Origin: Pseudomonas paralactis
Lineage (GTDB): Bacteria; Pseudomonadota; Gammaproteobacteria; Pseudomonadales; Pseudomonadaceae
Length of the DNA stretch: 64,000 nt
Assembly (NCBI RefSeq): GCF_001439735.1
Contig: NZ_JYLN01000002.1
Coordinates: 124,001-188,000 of the forward strand
Direction of reading: 5' to 3'
Of the stretch, positions 37,719-48,166 are shown one piece after another. The translations under genes were made by a program, and so were the position numbers. A model generated the notes under the pieces. That model saw only the letters and a program-made list of their open reading frames with translations. It did no database searches and was not told the origin of the DNA. Within the stretch, counting starts at the first letter, position 1. Every line of letters starts with the position of its first letter.

Positions 37719-40016
37719 TCAATGGCCGTTGCCGGAGTGCCCACCGGCATGTCCGGCGCCCTGCCCTGCGGCTTTGCCGCCCTGGCCCGGCTTGGCGCCT
37801 TCACTTTCACGCGCCGTGCGGGTCGCCTTGGCTTTTTGCGCCTCACGGCCCAACTGGTCGACTGCCGCCAGGTTGCTCTTGCGCACACTGTCGACAAACC
37901 CCTGGAACGGTAGGTCAGTGATGCCCACGAGGCCGAAGTGACCGTTTTCGCCATCCAGCAGACGCCCGGTCACCGGCTGATCCAGGTACTGGAACCAGTG
38001 CACGCCAACAATCGACGGCTCGGCCATGGCCTGCTTGAGGAACGTGGCGTACGCCGTACCGCGATCTTCTTCGCGGGCCAGTTGCGTCACGCCGCCCCAG
38101 AACGGGCCACGGTCGGCCGAGCCGAAGTTGAATTCGGTGATCAGCACCGGTTTGTCCAACGCACGCAGGGCGGCGAAGTCATAACCGTCCTGGGGTTTGA
38201 GGGTGTACATGTTGAAGCTCAGCACATCGCAATACTGCGCGCACGACGCCACGGCTTCCGGGGTGCTCACCGCAAAACGCCCGCCCAGCAACAGTTGGTT
38301 GGGGGCGTGCCACTTCAGTGAGTCGGAAATGGTTTTGAAGTACGCGTCGGCGAAGGTCTTCTGGAAGTATTTGAAGTCAGCTTCGATTTCCGGGTGCTCT
38401 GCACTGGGCATCGGTGGCTCGAAGCCGGGATCTTCCATCAGTTCCCAACCAGCCAACTGTATGCCCCAGGCTTTGGACAGACCTTCTTCGTTGCGATATT
38501 TGTCGCGCAACTGCTTGAGGAAGGCGCGCTTGGCCGGAACATCGGTGGTCATGCGCAGGGTGCCGTAGGCCAGGGCGTAACGAGATTTGGCATCGTCGCC
38601 GGGACCGGCCCAGGCCAGTTCGTTGTCGGCAAAGAAACCGATCAACCACGGATCATCGCGGTGATCGCGAGCAGCGATGGCCACGGCGCGTTCGGTGGCC
38701 ATGGCGAAACGTGGATCGAACGGGTCGGGCATACCGCCCCACCAGTCGGTGCCGGTGCTGATGCTGGCGTAGTCACCCACAATAGACAGCGGCAAGGTGT
38801 ACGGCACGCGGTCGGCAGTGGCCAGGTCCTCATCGCTCCAGTTGCCCACGGTATTGAAGCCCCAGGCTTGCAGGCGGTCCAGGGTGTGCGTCACCCAGCG
38901 TTTCTGGTCCAAACCTTCGCCGCCGTAAGTGCGCTGCAGGTTGGCGCCATAAAAATCGTACCAACGCCCCGAACCAAAGCCGCGACCTTCGCCGGCACCG
39001 TTGCCGGTGCGGTTATCGCTGCTGCCGTAATACTTGTCGAAGGGTTCGCCGGCCTTGGGCAGCGCCGCGAACATCCATTCACGCCCGGCCACGTAGGTCT
39101 GGCTGTTGTCCGGGGCCACAGTGTTGACCCCCAGGGAGTAGAACGGGTGACCTTGCGGCGTCACCAGGTACCAGCGCCCATCGCGTTTCTCGGTGCGGAA
39201 AAAGCCACTGGCATCGAACGCCGGGCCTTTGTTCCAACCGCCGTATGGGTCCAGGGAGGATTTGCCTCGCTCAGCCAACCAGGTGTTGAGCTGCTGTTGC
39301 TCTTTGGCCGCCGACGTTTTGAGCTGCTCGTCACTGCTGACCTTCTCCGGCCAGCGCGCCCGGGTGGATTGGCCATAAGCGTCGACCAGTTCGCTGTAGG
39401 CGGCCTTGATCACCGGTTCGCTGTCCTGCACGCCAAAACGCTCCAGCAGGATGCTTTGGGCAGCATTGGGTTTGATCATCGACAAGGTCACCGACACCAC
39501 CTGGCTGCGGTCGATTTCGCCAGCACTGCCGGCCAGCAACACGCGCTGGCCATCCACGGTCATCGGCATCGGCGGGCCCGCCTTCATACCCTGGCTCAGT
39601 GGCGAGTTGGCTTGCAGTGGCACCAGCAAGGTCTGCGCAGGCCCGGCCGGCAGGTCGATGCGGCTGACCAGGGTCTTGCCGTCGGCGCTCTGCACCTTGA
39701 CGTAGAGCGTCAGAGCCCAGTTCATCGCACTCTGGATACGCAAGCTCATGGCGCTTGATTGCGACCAGTCCCACACGCCGGTTTGCGGGCTGAGCACCAG
39801 GCTCGGCTCGGCGGCCGGGTTGAAGGTGATACGACGCAGCACCTCGCCTTCGGGAGTTTGTTCGGCGTTGTATTGAGGCAGGCTGGCGTCCTGAGTCGCC
39901 ACCTTGACCACATCGGCAGGCCGGACGAAGTTGAACAGCGTTTGTTGCCCGGCAGGCGCAGCCATCAACGGCGCGGCGAACAGCAAGGCAAAAAGAGCGG
40001 GCAGCGTGCGAATCAT
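37719..40016 (-). CDS. Secreted agarase-like glycoside hydrolase
   Basis: A 765-residue protein with a signal peptide (residues 1-20, LLFAAPLMAA), a beta-sandwich-like N-terminal region (about 25-200) and a TIM barrel from about 260. Catalytic glutamates are likely E466 (FFADNELAW, the NE motif) and E628 (VLITEFNFGS), as in clan GH-A enzymes such as beta-agarases (GH50-like). The last 40 residues are basic, then Gly/His-rich (GQGAGHAGGHSGNGH). True agar degradation is unlikely in a soil pseudomonad; a self or plant polysaccharide may be the target. Stands alone. Confidence 0.75.
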   Translation of the reverse strand: MIRTLPALFALLFAAPLMAAPAGQQTLFNFVRPADVVKVATQDASLPQYNAEQTPEGEVLRRITFNPAAEPSLVLSPQTGVWDWSQSSAMSLRIQSAMNWALTLYVKVQSADGKTLVSRIDLPAGPAQTLLVPLQANSPLSQGMKAGPPMPMTVDGQRVLLAGSAGEIDRSQVVSVTLSMIKPNAAQSILLERFGVQDSEPVIKAAYSELVDAYGQSTRARWPEKVSSDEQLKTSAAKEQQQLNTWLAERGKSSLDPYGGWNKGPAFDASGFFRTEKRDGRWYLVTPQGHPFYSLGVNTVAPDNSQTYVAGREWMFAALPKAGEPFDKYYGSSDNRTGNGAGEGRGFGSGRWYDFYGANLQRTYGGEGLDQKRWVTHTLDRLQAWGFNTVGNWSDEDLATADRVPYTLPLSIVGDYASISTGTDWWGGMPDPFDPRFAMATERAVAIAARDHRDDPWLIGFFADNELAWAGPGDDAKSRYALAYGTLRMTTDVPAKRAFLKQLRDKYRNEEGLSKAWGIQLAGWELMEDPGFEPPMPSAEHPEIEADFKYFQKTFADAYFKTISDSLKWHAPNQLLLGGRFAVSTPEAVASCAQYCDVLSFNMYTLKPQDGYDFAALRALDKPVLITEFNFGSADRGPFWGGVTQLAREEDRGTAYATFLKQAMAEPSIVGVHWFQYLDQPVTGRLLDGENGHFGLVGITDLPFQGFVDSVRKSNLAAVDQLGREAQKAKATRTARESEGAKPGQGGKAAGQGAGHAGGHSGNGH

Positions 40017-40104
40017 ACGAACAAGGTTCTCCCAAACGGCCGGTGAATGACCCGGTGATAGTGATGAGATAGACCACGAAGTGGGCGAATTCGCCCACGG
40101 TGGC

Positions 40105-42249
40105 TTAAGAAATTTCGCGCCTGAACGGCGGCAATGCATTAAGGATAGCCTTGCCATAGCGCTGAGTGACCAGGCGACGGTCCAGCAAGGTGATGGTGCC
40201 GCGGTCTTGCTCGGTACGCAGCAAGCGCCCGCAGGCCTGCACCAGCTTCAATGAAGCATCCGGCACCGAGATTTCCATGAACGGGTTGCCGCCCCGGGCT
40301 TCGATCCATTCGGCCAGAGCCGCCTCGACCGGATCATCCGGCACCGAGAACGGGATCTTGGCAATCACCACGTGTTCGCAGTAAGCGCCGGGCAAGTCCA
40401 CGCCTTCGGCAAAACTTGCCAGGCCGAACAATACGCTGGAATCACCGCCGTCGACCCGCGCCTTGTGCTTGTTCAGGGTTTCCTGCTTGGACAGGTTGCC
40501 CTGGATAAACACCTGTTTGCGCCAGTCGCGGTCAAGGCCGTCGAACACGTCCTGCATCTGTTTGCGCGACGAGAACAGCACCAGGGTGCCGCGCGAACCC
40601 TCCACCAATGATGGCAAATCGCGAATGATCGCCGCGGTGTGGGCCGCAGCATCCCGTGGGTCGGCCTTCAAGTCCGGCACGCGCAGCACACCGGCATCGG
40701 CATGATGAAACGGGCTCGGTACCACAGCGGTAACGGCCTTTTTCGGCAAACCGGCGCGCATACGGAAGCGATCGAAGGTGCCTAAAGCGGTCAGCGTGGC
40801 CGACGTTACCAGGCAGCCGTAGGCCACGTTCCACAAGTTGCGACGTAGCATTTCAGCGGCAAGGATCGGGCTGGCGTTGACCTCGATATCAAACAGCGCA
40901 CCGCTTTCCGACAGGGTCAGCCAACGGGCCATGGGCGGGTTGTCTTCCGGGTCCTCCACGGTAAAGGCCGTCCATAGTTCCCAGTTGCCCTGGGAACGCG
41001 ACAACAGGCTGCCGAACAGCGGGTACCATTCCTCGGCCTGGTTGCTGGCGATGCCGATGTTGACCTCGCCGTCCATGCCTTCCTTGAGCAAATCGGTAAG
41101 ACGTGTGAACAGATCGGTCAGGCGTGAAAAGCCCTTCTTCAGCTCGATGCCCATTTCGCGCATGTGCTCGGGGATCATGCCGCCGACAAACCGGTGGCGC
41201 GGGCGCTCACGACCCTCAACATCTTCGCCGGGCTTGAAGTCGGCCACCTGTTCGCAGGCGCTGAACATGAATTGCTGCTGGGTCTTGATCTCCCGCGCCA
41301 GCTCCGGCACCTGCTCGATCAACTTGCCCAGGTCGCCCGGCAATGGATGCTGGGCCAGCAGCTTGGTGAGGTTTTTGGCAGTGGTTTCCAGCCAGTCGGC
41401 AGTGGAGCGCAGGCGCGTGTAATGGGCGAAGTGCCCGATGGCCTTGTCCGGCAGGTGGTGACCTTCGTCGAACACATAAAGTGTGTCGCGTGGGTCGGGC
41501 AGCACCGCGCCGCCGCCCAGAGCCAGGTCGGCCAGCACCATGTCGTGGTTGGTGACGATGACATCCACCTTGCCCATGCCTTCGCGAGCCTTGTAGAAGG
41601 CGCACTGACCGAAGTTGGGGCAATGGCGGTTGGTGCACTGGCTATGGTCGGTGGTCAGGCGCGCCCAGTCGGAATCTTCCAGGGCGGTGGGCCAGCTGTC
41701 GCGGTCGCCGTCCCATTTGTTGCCGGCCAGCTTCTCGATCATGCTGGTAAACAGCTTCTGGCTGGCCTCATCCACCTCGATCTTGAAGCCTTCTTCTTCG
41801 AACAAGGAGGCGGTGGCGGTTTGCGCATGGCCTTCCTGCAGCAATACGTCGAGCTTGGACAGGCACATGTAGCGCCCACGGCCCTTGGCCAGGGCGAAGG
41901 TAAAACTCAAGCCGCTGTTGCGCATCAGGTCGGGCAAGTCTTTGTAAACAATCTGCTCTTGCAGGGCGACAGTGGCGGTGGCGATCACCAGGCGCTTGCC
42001 GGCGGCCTTGGCGGTGGGGATCGCGGCGAGGCTGTAAGCCACGGTCTTGCCGGTACCGGTGCCGGCCTCGACGGCCACGACCGCGGGTTCGCCCTCGCGG
42101 CGACCTTCGTCGTCGGTGTCGATATCCCCGAGGACTTTCGCCACTTCGGCGATCATCAGGCGTTGGCCATAACGCGGTTTCAAGCTCTTGGCTTCGAGAA
42201 AACGCGAATAGGCGCCCTGGATCGTGGTTTTGAGTTCAGTGCTGATCAT
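40105..42249 (-). CDS. dinG: ATP-dependent DNA helicase DinG
   Basis: A 714-residue XPD-like superfamily 2 helicase with an iron-sulfur cluster, unwinding DNA forks, R-loops and G4 structures. Walker A EAGTGTGKTVAYSL; the 4Fe-4S ligands include GRGRYMC and QCTNRHCPNFGQC; the DEAH-like box is VFDEGHHLPDK; motif VI is QACGRLLRTEQDRG. Length matches E. coli DinG (716). No clear LexA box was seen in the 99-base promoter gap. Confidence 0.95.
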   Translation of the reverse strand: MISTELKTTIQGAYSRFLEAKSLKPRYGQRLMIAEVAKVLGDIDTDDEGRREGEPAVVAVEAGTGTGKTVAYSLAAIPTAKAAGKRLVIATATVALQEQIVYKDLPDLMRNSGLSFTFALAKGRGRYMCLSKLDVLLQEGHAQTATASLFEEEGFKIEVDEASQKLFTSMIEKLAGNKWDGDRDSWPTALEDSDWARLTTDHSQCTNRHCPNFGQCAFYKAREGMGKVDVIVTNHDMVLADLALGGGAVLPDPRDTLYVFDEGHHLPDKAIGHFAHYTRLRSTADWLETTAKNLTKLLAQHPLPGDLGKLIEQVPELAREIKTQQQFMFSACEQVADFKPGEDVEGRERPRHRFVGGMIPEHMREMGIELKKGFSRLTDLFTRLTDLLKEGMDGEVNIGIASNQAEEWYPLFGSLLSRSQGNWELWTAFTVEDPEDNPPMARWLTLSESGALFDIEVNASPILAAEMLRRNLWNVAYGCLVTSATLTALGTFDRFRMRAGLPKKAVTAVVPSPFHHADAGVLRVPDLKADPRDAAAHTAAIIRDLPSLVEGSRGTLVLFSSRKQMQDVFDGLDRDWRKQVFIQGNLSKQETLNKHKARVDGGDSSVLFGLASFAEGVDLPGAYCEHVVIAKIPFSVPDDPVEAALAEWIEARGGNPFMEISVPDASLKLVQACGRLLRTEQDRGTITLLDRRLVTQRYGKAILNALPPFRREIS

Positions 42250-42348
42250 GGATAGTCGGGCGCAAAAAACGCTGGATAAATTTTCAGTGGTTCGGATCGG
42301 CCGCTATCATACCCCGCTAATTAATCCCGCGCAGAACGGAGTACCACA

Positions 42349-42813
42349 ATGACCGCGTTTAGCCTCGCTTACACCCTGCATGTACTGGCCGCCCTGATCT
42401 GGGTCGGCGGTATGTTTTTCGCCTGGATGATCCTGCGTCCCGCCGCCATGGCGGCCCTTGAGGGCCCTGCCCGGCTCAAGTTGTGGGCAAATGTGTTTCA
42501 ACGCTTTTTTGTGTGGGTGTGGGTCGCGGTGGTGATTTTGCCGATCAGCGGCGTTGGTTTACTGCAACTGCGCTTCAGCGGGTTTGAAACCGCGCCGCGT
42601 TATGTGCAGGTGATGATGGGGTTGTATCTGGTGATGACTGCGTTGTTTATCCGCATTCAGGCGTTGAAGTTTCCCGAACTGAAGGCCGCGGTGGCCGCTG
42701 AGGATTGGCCGGCGGGCGCCGCTGCGCTGGGGCAGATTCGCAAGTTGGTGGGGGTTAATTTGATCGTGGGGTTGGTGGTGGTGGCGGTGGCTTCGGCTCG
42801 GCCGATGTTCTGA
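42349..42813 (+). CDS. CopD-like small membrane protein
   Basis: A 154-residue inner-membrane protein with four predicted helices, starting MTAFSLAYTLHVLAALIWVG. HVLAALIWVGGMFFA is the family signature of the CopD-like proteins, with the conserved His in helix 1. Copper import is known for the larger CopD; the function of these short forms is not shown. Divergent from dinG. Confidence 0.83.
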   Translation: MTAFSLAYTLHVLAALIWVGGMFFAWMILRPAAMAALEGPARLKLWANVFQRFFVWVWVAVVILPISGVGLLQLRFSGFETAPRYVQVMMGLYLVMTALFIRIQALKFPELKAAVAAEDWPAGAAALGQIRKLVGVNLIVGLVVVAVASARPMF

Positions 42814-42835
42814 GCTGTTGGCTTGCCCTAACGCG

Positions 42836-42936
42836 TGTAGGAGCGAGCTTGCTCGCGAAAAACTCACAGACGCCGCGTTTATTCAGGAAGCACGCGTTAT
42901 CGTTGACGTTTTTCGCGAGCAAGCTCGCTCCTACAG
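42836..42936. repeat. REPIN (GTAGGAGCGAGC type) overlapping the end of the collagen-like gene
   Basis: TGTAGGAGCGAGCTTGCTCG and its inverse around a spacer containing CGCGTTATCGTTGACG. The last bases hold the stop codon of the minus-strand gene at 42931-42933. Confidence 0.92.
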
Positions 42937-43689
42937 CCGCTGAATAGTCACAGCCCCCGCAGGCCCAGCCGGCCCCGGTTGCCCTTCCAGCCCTGGCCGG
43001 CCCTTGTCGCCGCCATCGGCGCGGTACACCAGGCAGCCTTTGGACTGGCCGCCCTTGCCGGGTTTGCCCGCCACGCCAGGCAAGCCACCGGCACCGCCGT
43101 CCACCAAGACCTTGATTTGCTCAATCGGGAAGTCCTGCGGCAACTCCAGGCGTACCTGTGCGCCCGCTGCGCCCGGCAGGCCGTCGCCGCCGTTGTCACC
43201 GTTAAAACCGCGCCCGGCTGAACCCCAGGTGCAGCCCGGGTCTACGCCGTTGGCACCATCCAGGCCCGCATACCCTTGGGCACCGGCACCGCCGCGGGCG
43301 TCTACCGACAACGTTTCAGCGCTGAGGGAATTGATCCGCAAGGTCAGGTCACGGCCAGCCTTGGCAGGTTTTTCATGGGTGCCGGGGGCGCCGCGAGACG
43401 TGATCTGGCTACCCTGCTCCAGTTGCGCCTGGCGCACTTGCATTTGCAGCGCGCTGGCACCGGGAACAATGGTGATGCGTGCGTCGCGGCCCAGGTGCAG
43501 CTCATCCACCGTGACCTGGCTGATAGTGGCCGGAATCAGCAAGGTGCCGTAGTCCGCCACGTCCAGGCGCTCAAGCTGCAACACGCTGGTGCTGCTGGGC
43601 AGGCGCATCAACGAGTTGGTTTCAACACTGACGCTCTGGGCCAGGGCAACGGGGCTGACCAACAGGGCCAACAGAAAAACCTTACGCAT
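42931..43689 (-). CDS. Secreted protein with collagen-like glycine-rich repeats
   Basis: A 252-residue exported protein with signal peptide MRKVFLLALLVSPVALA. Residues about 20-130 are a beta-rich domain; the second half is Gly-rich with short collagen-like runs (GLPGVAGKPGKGG, GRPGLEGQPGPAGPAGA) broken by other loops, more like a glycine-rich beta-helix than a long triple helix. Start at 43689, seven bases after CAGGAG; an ATG three bases earlier is also possible. The TAG stop lies inside a REP element. Confidence 0.72.
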   Translation of the reverse strand: MRKVFLLALLVSPVALAQSVSVETNSLMRLPSSTSVLQLERLDVADYGTLLIPATISQVTVDELHLGRDARITIVPGASALQMQVRQAQLEQGSQITSRGAPGTHEKPAKAGRDLTLRINSLSAETLSVDARGGAGAQGYAGLDGANGVDPGCTWGSAGRGFNGDNGGDGLPGAAGAQVRLELPQDFPIEQIKVLVDGGAGGLPGVAGKPGKGGQSKGCLVYRADGGDKGRPGLEGQPGPAGPAGAVTIQRL

Positions 43690-43876
43690 CATGGGGCTCC
43701 TGAGTGTTTTCAAATTTTTCTTTGAGCGCACAGTAACGACTTATACCGGCGATTTGCCAGTGAAGGATCAAAAAAATCCGCAGGTACGGTACAAGCCGCC
43801 GTGGCCCTGGCCGCAATGTCCTAGGCTCACACGCCCAGCCGCGCTAGTCTCTACGGTCCTGATGTGAGGATCTGCA

Positions 43877-44374
43877 ATGACCGCTGGTATTTCTTCCCGT
43901 ACACCCCAGCAAGCCCTGGCTGCCCTGCTTGAATTGCACCAGCCTAAACGCCTGCTGTTATTGGGCGCCAGCCAGTTTCCGGCGTTGGAGGCGTTTAAAA
44001 CCGCGCACCCTGATGTGCACGTCAGTGTTGCCGCACCTGGGCCGCTGCCTGCCGAACTGGCAGCGCAGCGTTTTGATTTGGCGCTGGTAGTCGATTGCCT
44101 TGAACACGTGCCCAAGCCTCAAGGTCTGACGCTGTTGGGCGGCGTTCGAAACCTCAATGCCAGCCGAATCGCGGTGCTGGTCGACCTGCGCGCCTGCGAC
44201 TGGAAGGACACCGACTTCTTTTCCCTGGCCCTGCAAGCCGGGGAGCGCTTCCAGCGCGAAGAGCAAGTTCTGACGCTGTTTACCTATGATCTGCTTGACT
44301 ATAAACAAGTACCCGACTGGCTCAACGCACGCTTCTGGGCCAACCCGGAGAATTTTGGAAAGTATTGGTGGTAA
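43877..44374 (+). CDS. DUF6231-like protein (degenerate methyltransferase fold)
   Basis: A 165-residue protein with a Rossmann-like pattern ([34 protein letters not shown]) similar to class I methyltransferases, but the SAM motif is not canonical. I recall similar Pseudomonas proteins as DUF6231. First gene of a likely four-gene operon with the YchJ, LEA-type lipoprotein and SEC-C genes; YchJ starts four bases after the stop. Confidence 0.68.
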   Translation: MTAGISSRTPQQALAALLELHQPKRLLLLGASQFPALEAFKTAHPDVHVSVAAPGPLPAELAAQRFDLALVVDCLEHVPKPQGLTLLGGVRNLNASRIAVLVDLRACDWKDTDFFSLALQAGERFQREEQVLTLFTYDLLDYKQVPDWLNARFWANPENFGKYWW

Positions 44375-44378
44375 CCCG

Positions 44379-44849
44379 ATGAGTACATCCATTTGCCCGT
44401 GCGGCAGCGGCAATCTGCTGGATGCCTGCTGCGGCCATTATCACGCCGGCCACCCGGCGCCCTGTGCCAGTGCCTTGATGCGCTCGCGTTACAGCGCCTA
44501 TGTGCTGGGCCTGGTCGATTACCTGGTGGCCACCACCCTGCCCGCGCAACAGGCCGGCCTGGACCGCGACGCCATCGCCGCCTGGAGTGCTCAAAGCACC
44601 TGGCTGGGCCTTGAGGTTGAAAGCTCCGAGGTCTTCGGCGGCCAGCCGGAACACGCGTTCGTCACCTTTACCGCGCGCTGGCATGACAGCACCGGCGAAC
44701 ATAGCCACCGCGAGCAGTCTTCTTTCGTACAGAATGAGGGGCGTTGGTACTTCATCGACCCGACGGTGGAGGTGAAGGCCGGGCGTAATGATGCGTGCCT
44801 GTGCGGCAGTGGGCAAAAATTCAAGAAGTGCTGTTCCAGCTACCTTTAA
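44379..44849 (+). CDS. YchJ-family protein with SEC-C zinc motifs
   Basis: A 156-residue protein with a SEC-C zinc motif at each end: [14 protein letters not shown] at residues 6-19 and [13 protein letters not shown] near the end. The middle is an NTF2-like fold ([36 protein letters not shown]). This is the YchJ architecture; function unknown. Start ATG 44379. Confidence 0.9.
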   Translation: MSTSICPCGSGNLLDACCGHYHAGHPAPCASALMRSRYSAYVLGLVDYLVATTLPAQQAGLDRDAIAAWSAQSTWLGLEVESSEVFGGQPEHAFVTFTARWHDSTGEHSHREQSSFVQNEGRWYFIDPTVEVKAGRNDACLCGSGQKFKKCCSSYL

Positions 44850-44870
44850 TTGACTGACAGGGATAACGCC

Positions 44871-45353
44871 ATGCTTCGGATTTATAGCTTGATGCTGGCG
44901 TTGACCCTGGGCCTGACCGGCTGCGCCTCGTGGTTCGAAGATGACTCGCCGCCGCCTCATGTATCGCTGGTGAAGGTCGAAGTCGTGCGCGCCAAGCTGC
45001 TGGAGCAGAAATTCAAACTCTATTTTCGCGTGGACAACCGCGACGATGCCGACCTGACCGTGCGCGGTCTGATCTACAAGGTCACCCTGGGCGACCTGGT
45101 ACTGACCGAAGGCGAATCCAATGAATGGCTGACCGTGCCGCCGCGCGGTCATAAAGTCTTCCGGGTCTCAGTACGCACCAACCTCTGGCCGCGCGTACGC
45201 GATGTGGTGCAGATGCTGAAAAATCCCGAGCGCCCCGTGCCCTATCGCCTGGAGGGCGAGCTGAAAACCGGATTATTCATCGGTAATGACGTGCAGGTGG
45301 CTCACAATGGCGAGATAATCCCCGGCGATTTTATTCCGGAGCAACATCGATGA
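44871..45353 (+). CDS. LEA type 2 (LEA14-like) lipoprotein
   Basis: A 160-residue lipoprotein: lipobox LTGC near residue 18, then a WHy/LEA14 beta-sandwich ([40 protein letters not shown]). LEA14-like proteins are tied to desiccation or stress tolerance in plants and bacteria. Overlaps the SEC-C gene by four bases. Confidence 0.85.
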   Translation: MLRIYSLMLALTLGLTGCASWFEDDSPPPHVSLVKVEVVRAKLLEQKFKLYFRVDNRDDADLTVRGLIYKVTLGDLVLTEGESNEWLTVPPRGHKVFRVSVRTNLWPRVRDVVQMLKNPERPVPYRLEGELKTGLFIGNDVQVAHNGEIIPGDFIPEQHR

Positions 45354-45550
45354 CTCAGCAACCCCATGTCCATGGTCCTGACTGCAACCACGATCACGAT
45401 CACCATGATCACGACCACGGCCATGTCCACGGACCGAACTGCGGCCACGCTCACCAGGAACCGGTGCGCAACGCCTTGAAGGACGTTGGCCGCAACGATC
45501 CTTGCCCGTGCGGCAGCGAGAAGAAATTCAAGAAGTGCCACGGTGCGTAA
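45350..45550 (+). CDS. Small His-rich SEC-C zinc-binding protein
   Basis: A 66-residue protein. Residues 6-35 hold 13 histidines with Asp, Gly and two Cys ([27 protein letters not shown]); the C-terminus is a SEC-C motif ([15 protein letters not shown]). The His-rich stretch could bind Ni, Zn or Cu. Translationally coupled to the lipoprotein gene. Confidence 0.85.
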   Translation: MTQQPHVHGPDCNHDHDHHDHDHGHVHGPNCGHAHQEPVRNALKDVGRNDPCPCGSEKKFKKCHGA

Positions 45551-45576
45551 GCCACACCAGGACAAACCCTGATACC

Positions 45577-45604
45577 TGTAGGAGCGAGCAAGCTCGCTTC
45601 TACA
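45577..45604. repeat. Single REP palindrome
   Basis: TGTAGGAGCGAGCAAGCTCG, a GTAGGAGCGAGC-type hairpin after the SEC-C gene. Confidence 0.75.
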
Positions 45605-45693
45605 AGGCATTACACAACTCCCGCTTGCGTCGTTTCGCCGCGCTCACTAACGTAGCGCCTTTACTGACGCTACCCCCCCGCAGGAGCTTTGCC

Positions 45694-48135
45694 ATGGCCT
45701 CGCCAGCCCTCTCACATTTTCTTCCCCGGTTCGGCGTTGCCGCGGCAGTGGCCAGTGCCTTGGGCCTGGCCGGTTGCCAGCTCCAGAACACCCAGGACAC
45801 CCTGCCACCCGTGGCTGGCGTACAGCCAATCAAGGGCCTGGCACAGAATGTATCGGTACGCCGCAATGCCCAAGGCATGCCGCTGATCGAAAGCAACACC
45901 TTCCACGACGCGCTGTTCAGCCTTGGTTATGTGCACGCCAGCGACCGCATCACGCAGATGGTCACCTTGCGCCTGCTGGCCCAGGGCCGTCTGGCGGAAA
46001 TGTCCGGGCCGCAAGTGCTGGACGTAGACCGCTTCATGCGCGCCGTAAACCTCAAGAAAAGCGCCGGTGAGCTGTACAACGCCTCATCGCCACGCCTCAA
46101 GCGCTTCTTTGAAGTGTATGCCCGGGGCGTCAACGCTTACCTGTTCCGCTATCGCGACAAGCTGCCGGCGGATCTGGCTCAAAGCGGTTTCAAACCCGAA
46201 TACTGGAAACCGGAAGACTCGGCACTGCTGTTCTGCCTGCTCAATTTCAGCGAGTCGAGCAACCTGCAGGAAGAGATTTCGTCCCTGGTACTGGCGCAAA
46301 AGGTCGGCGTCGACAAACTCGCCTGGCTCATCCCAAGCGCGCCGGATGAAGCCGTACCGCTGGCCGAGGCCGACAAGCTCAAAGGTGTGAACCTGGGGCA
46401 GATCAGCGGCCTCGCCGCCCTGGGCACGGTCAGCCAGCAATTGAGCAGCCTCAACGCGCTCGGGGTCACCACCTCAAGCAACTGGGCCATCGCCCCGCAA
46501 CGCAGCCGCAGCGGCAAAAGCCTGCTGGCCAGCGATATCGCCGCCACGCCACAGGCTCCGTCGCCATGGAGCTACGTGCAGATTCGCGCGCCTAAATACC
46601 AGGCCGTCGGCGCTTCGATTGCCGGCCTGCCGACCCTGCTGTCGGGTTTCAACGGCAAGGTGGCGTGGAGCATGAGCGCGGTCAAGGGCGATACCCAGGA
46701 CCTGTTCCTGGAGAAGGTCAAGCGCCAGGGCAGCGCGTTGTACTACGAGAACAACGGCAAATGGCTGCCCGCTGCCGTGCGCAACGAAACCTTCTTTATC
46801 AAGGGCCAGCGCTCGATTCGCGAAACGGTGTACGAAACCCGTCACGGCGCGCTGCTCAATAGCAGCCAGGCCCTCACCAGCGGTCTGGGCCTGGCCTTGC
46901 AAACTGCCGACTTCAAGGACGACAAGAGCCTGGATGCGTTCTTCGACCTGTCCCGTGCGCAAAACGCCGGCAAGGCCTCGGACGCCACTCGCGAGATTCG
47001 CGCCATCGCGTTGAACATGATCTTTGCCGACGCCAGCAATATCGGCTGGCAGGTCACCGGCCGCTTCCCGAACCGCCGCGAAGGCGAAGGCCTGTTGCCA
47101 TCGCCGGGCTGGGACACGCGCTTTGACTGGGACGGTTATGCCGATGCGATGCTGCATCCCTACGATCAGGACCCGGCCCAGGGCTGGATCGGCACGGCCA
47201 ACCAGCGCACCGCACCCCGTGGCTACGGGATGCAGTTGTCCAACTCCTGGGATGCACCGGAGCGCAGTGAACGCCTGGCGCAACTGGCCGGCGCGGGCAA
47301 GCATGACAGCCGCAGCCTGATCGCCATGCAATACGACCAGACCACGACCTTCGCCGCCAAGCTCAAGAGCATGTTCCAGGCCCCGGGCATGGCCCAGCCG
47401 CTCAAGCAGGCGATCGACGCCCTGCCGCCAGCGGAGCGCGCCAAGGCCCGTGAAGCACTGGAACGCCTGATGGCCTTTGATGGCCGCCTTGCGCCCACCT
47501 CGGCTGACGCGGCGGTCTATGAGTTGTTCCTGCAGGAAAGCGCCAAACAGATCTTCCTCGACACACTCGGCCCTGAAAACAGCGCCACTTGGAAAGCCTT
47601 TATCAGCAACGCCAGCATGTCCTATTCAGCCATCGCCGACCACCTGCTGGGCCGCGAAGACAGCCCGTTCTGGGATGACACGCGCACCGCGCAAAAAGAA
47701 GACAAGCCCGCGATCCTGGCCCGCACGCTTGCCGCCGCTATCAGTGCCGGTGACAGCCAACTGGGCGCCGATCACAAAGCCTGGCAATGGGGCAAGCTGC
47801 ACAGCACCACTTGGAAGAACACCAGTGGCCAGGTTATCCGCGGCCCCTTTGCCAGCGGTGGCGACCACAACACCCTGAACCCGGCTCCGTACAACTGGGG
47901 CGAGGATTTCAACACCACCCAAGTACCGGCGCTGCGCATGATCATCGACTTCGGCCTGGCCGAGCCGATGCTGGGTCAGGGCGGCATCGGCCAGTCCGGC
48001 AACCCGGCCAGCCCGAACTATGCCAATGGCATCGACCCGTCGCTCAAGGCGCAATACCTGAGCTTCCCGATGCAGCCGCAGAACTTTGAAAAGGTGTATG
48101 GCAAGACCAGGTTGACCCTGACGCCCGGTAAGTGA
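45694..48135 (+). CDS. Penicillin acylase-family Ntn hydrolase
   Basis: An 813-residue protein of the penicillin amidase/acyl-homoserine lactone acylase family (PvdQ, HacB, QuiP). The N-terminus has an export signal with LGLAGC, a possible lipobox. The precursor is expected to self-cleave before a serine; [16 protein letters not shown] marks this site, and SNW in place of SNN with no Gly before it is slightly unusual. [16 protein letters not shown] and [14 protein letters not shown] follow the beta-chain pattern. Substrate may be an acylated molecule; quorum quenching is possible but unproven. Start ATG 45694 after CAGGAG. Confidence 0.87.
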   Translation: MASPALSHFLPRFGVAAAVASALGLAGCQLQNTQDTLPPVAGVQPIKGLAQNVSVRRNAQGMPLIESNTFHDALFSLGYVHASDRITQMVTLRLLAQGRLAEMSGPQVLDVDRFMRAVNLKKSAGELYNASSPRLKRFFEVYARGVNAYLFRYRDKLPADLAQSGFKPEYWKPEDSALLFCLLNFSESSNLQEEISSLVLAQKVGVDKLAWLIPSAPDEAVPLAEADKLKGVNLGQISGLAALGTVSQQLSSLNALGVTTSSNWAIAPQRSRSGKSLLASDIAATPQAPSPWSYVQIRAPKYQAVGASIAGLPTLLSGFNGKVAWSMSAVKGDTQDLFLEKVKRQGSALYYENNGKWLPAAVRNETFFIKGQRSIRETVYETRHGALLNSSQALTSGLGLALQTADFKDDKSLDAFFDLSRAQNAGKASDATREIRAIALNMIFADASNIGWQVTGRFPNRREGEGLLPSPGWDTRFDWDGYADAMLHPYDQDPAQGWIGTANQRTAPRGYGMQLSNSWDAPERSERLAQLAGAGKHDSRSLIAMQYDQTTTFAAKLKSMFQAPGMAQPLKQAIDALPPAERAKAREALERLMAFDGRLAPTSADAAVYELFLQESAKQIFLDTLGPENSATWKAFISNASMSYSAIADHLLGREDSPFWDDTRTAQKEDKPAILARTLAAAISAGDSQLGADHKAWQWGKLHSTTWKNTSGQVIRGPFASGGDHNTLNPAPYNWGEDFNTTQVPALRMIIDFGLAEPMLGQGGIGQSGNPASPNYANGIDPSLKAQYLSFPMQPQNFEKVYGKTRLTLTPGK

Positions 48136-48166
48136 CCCGGTCTCGCTGAAGACATCAGGTAAATCC

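Noticed and set aside
38394..39758. 454-codon open frame antisense to the agarase-like gene, and a 363-codon one antisense to dinG (41164-42255)
   Set aside because: Both lie fully inside genes with signal peptide or helicase motifs and have no family features.
45300..45610. Minus-strand frame over the His-rich SEC-C gene
   Set aside because: The Val/Ile/Met-rich product is the antisense of His/Asp codons.
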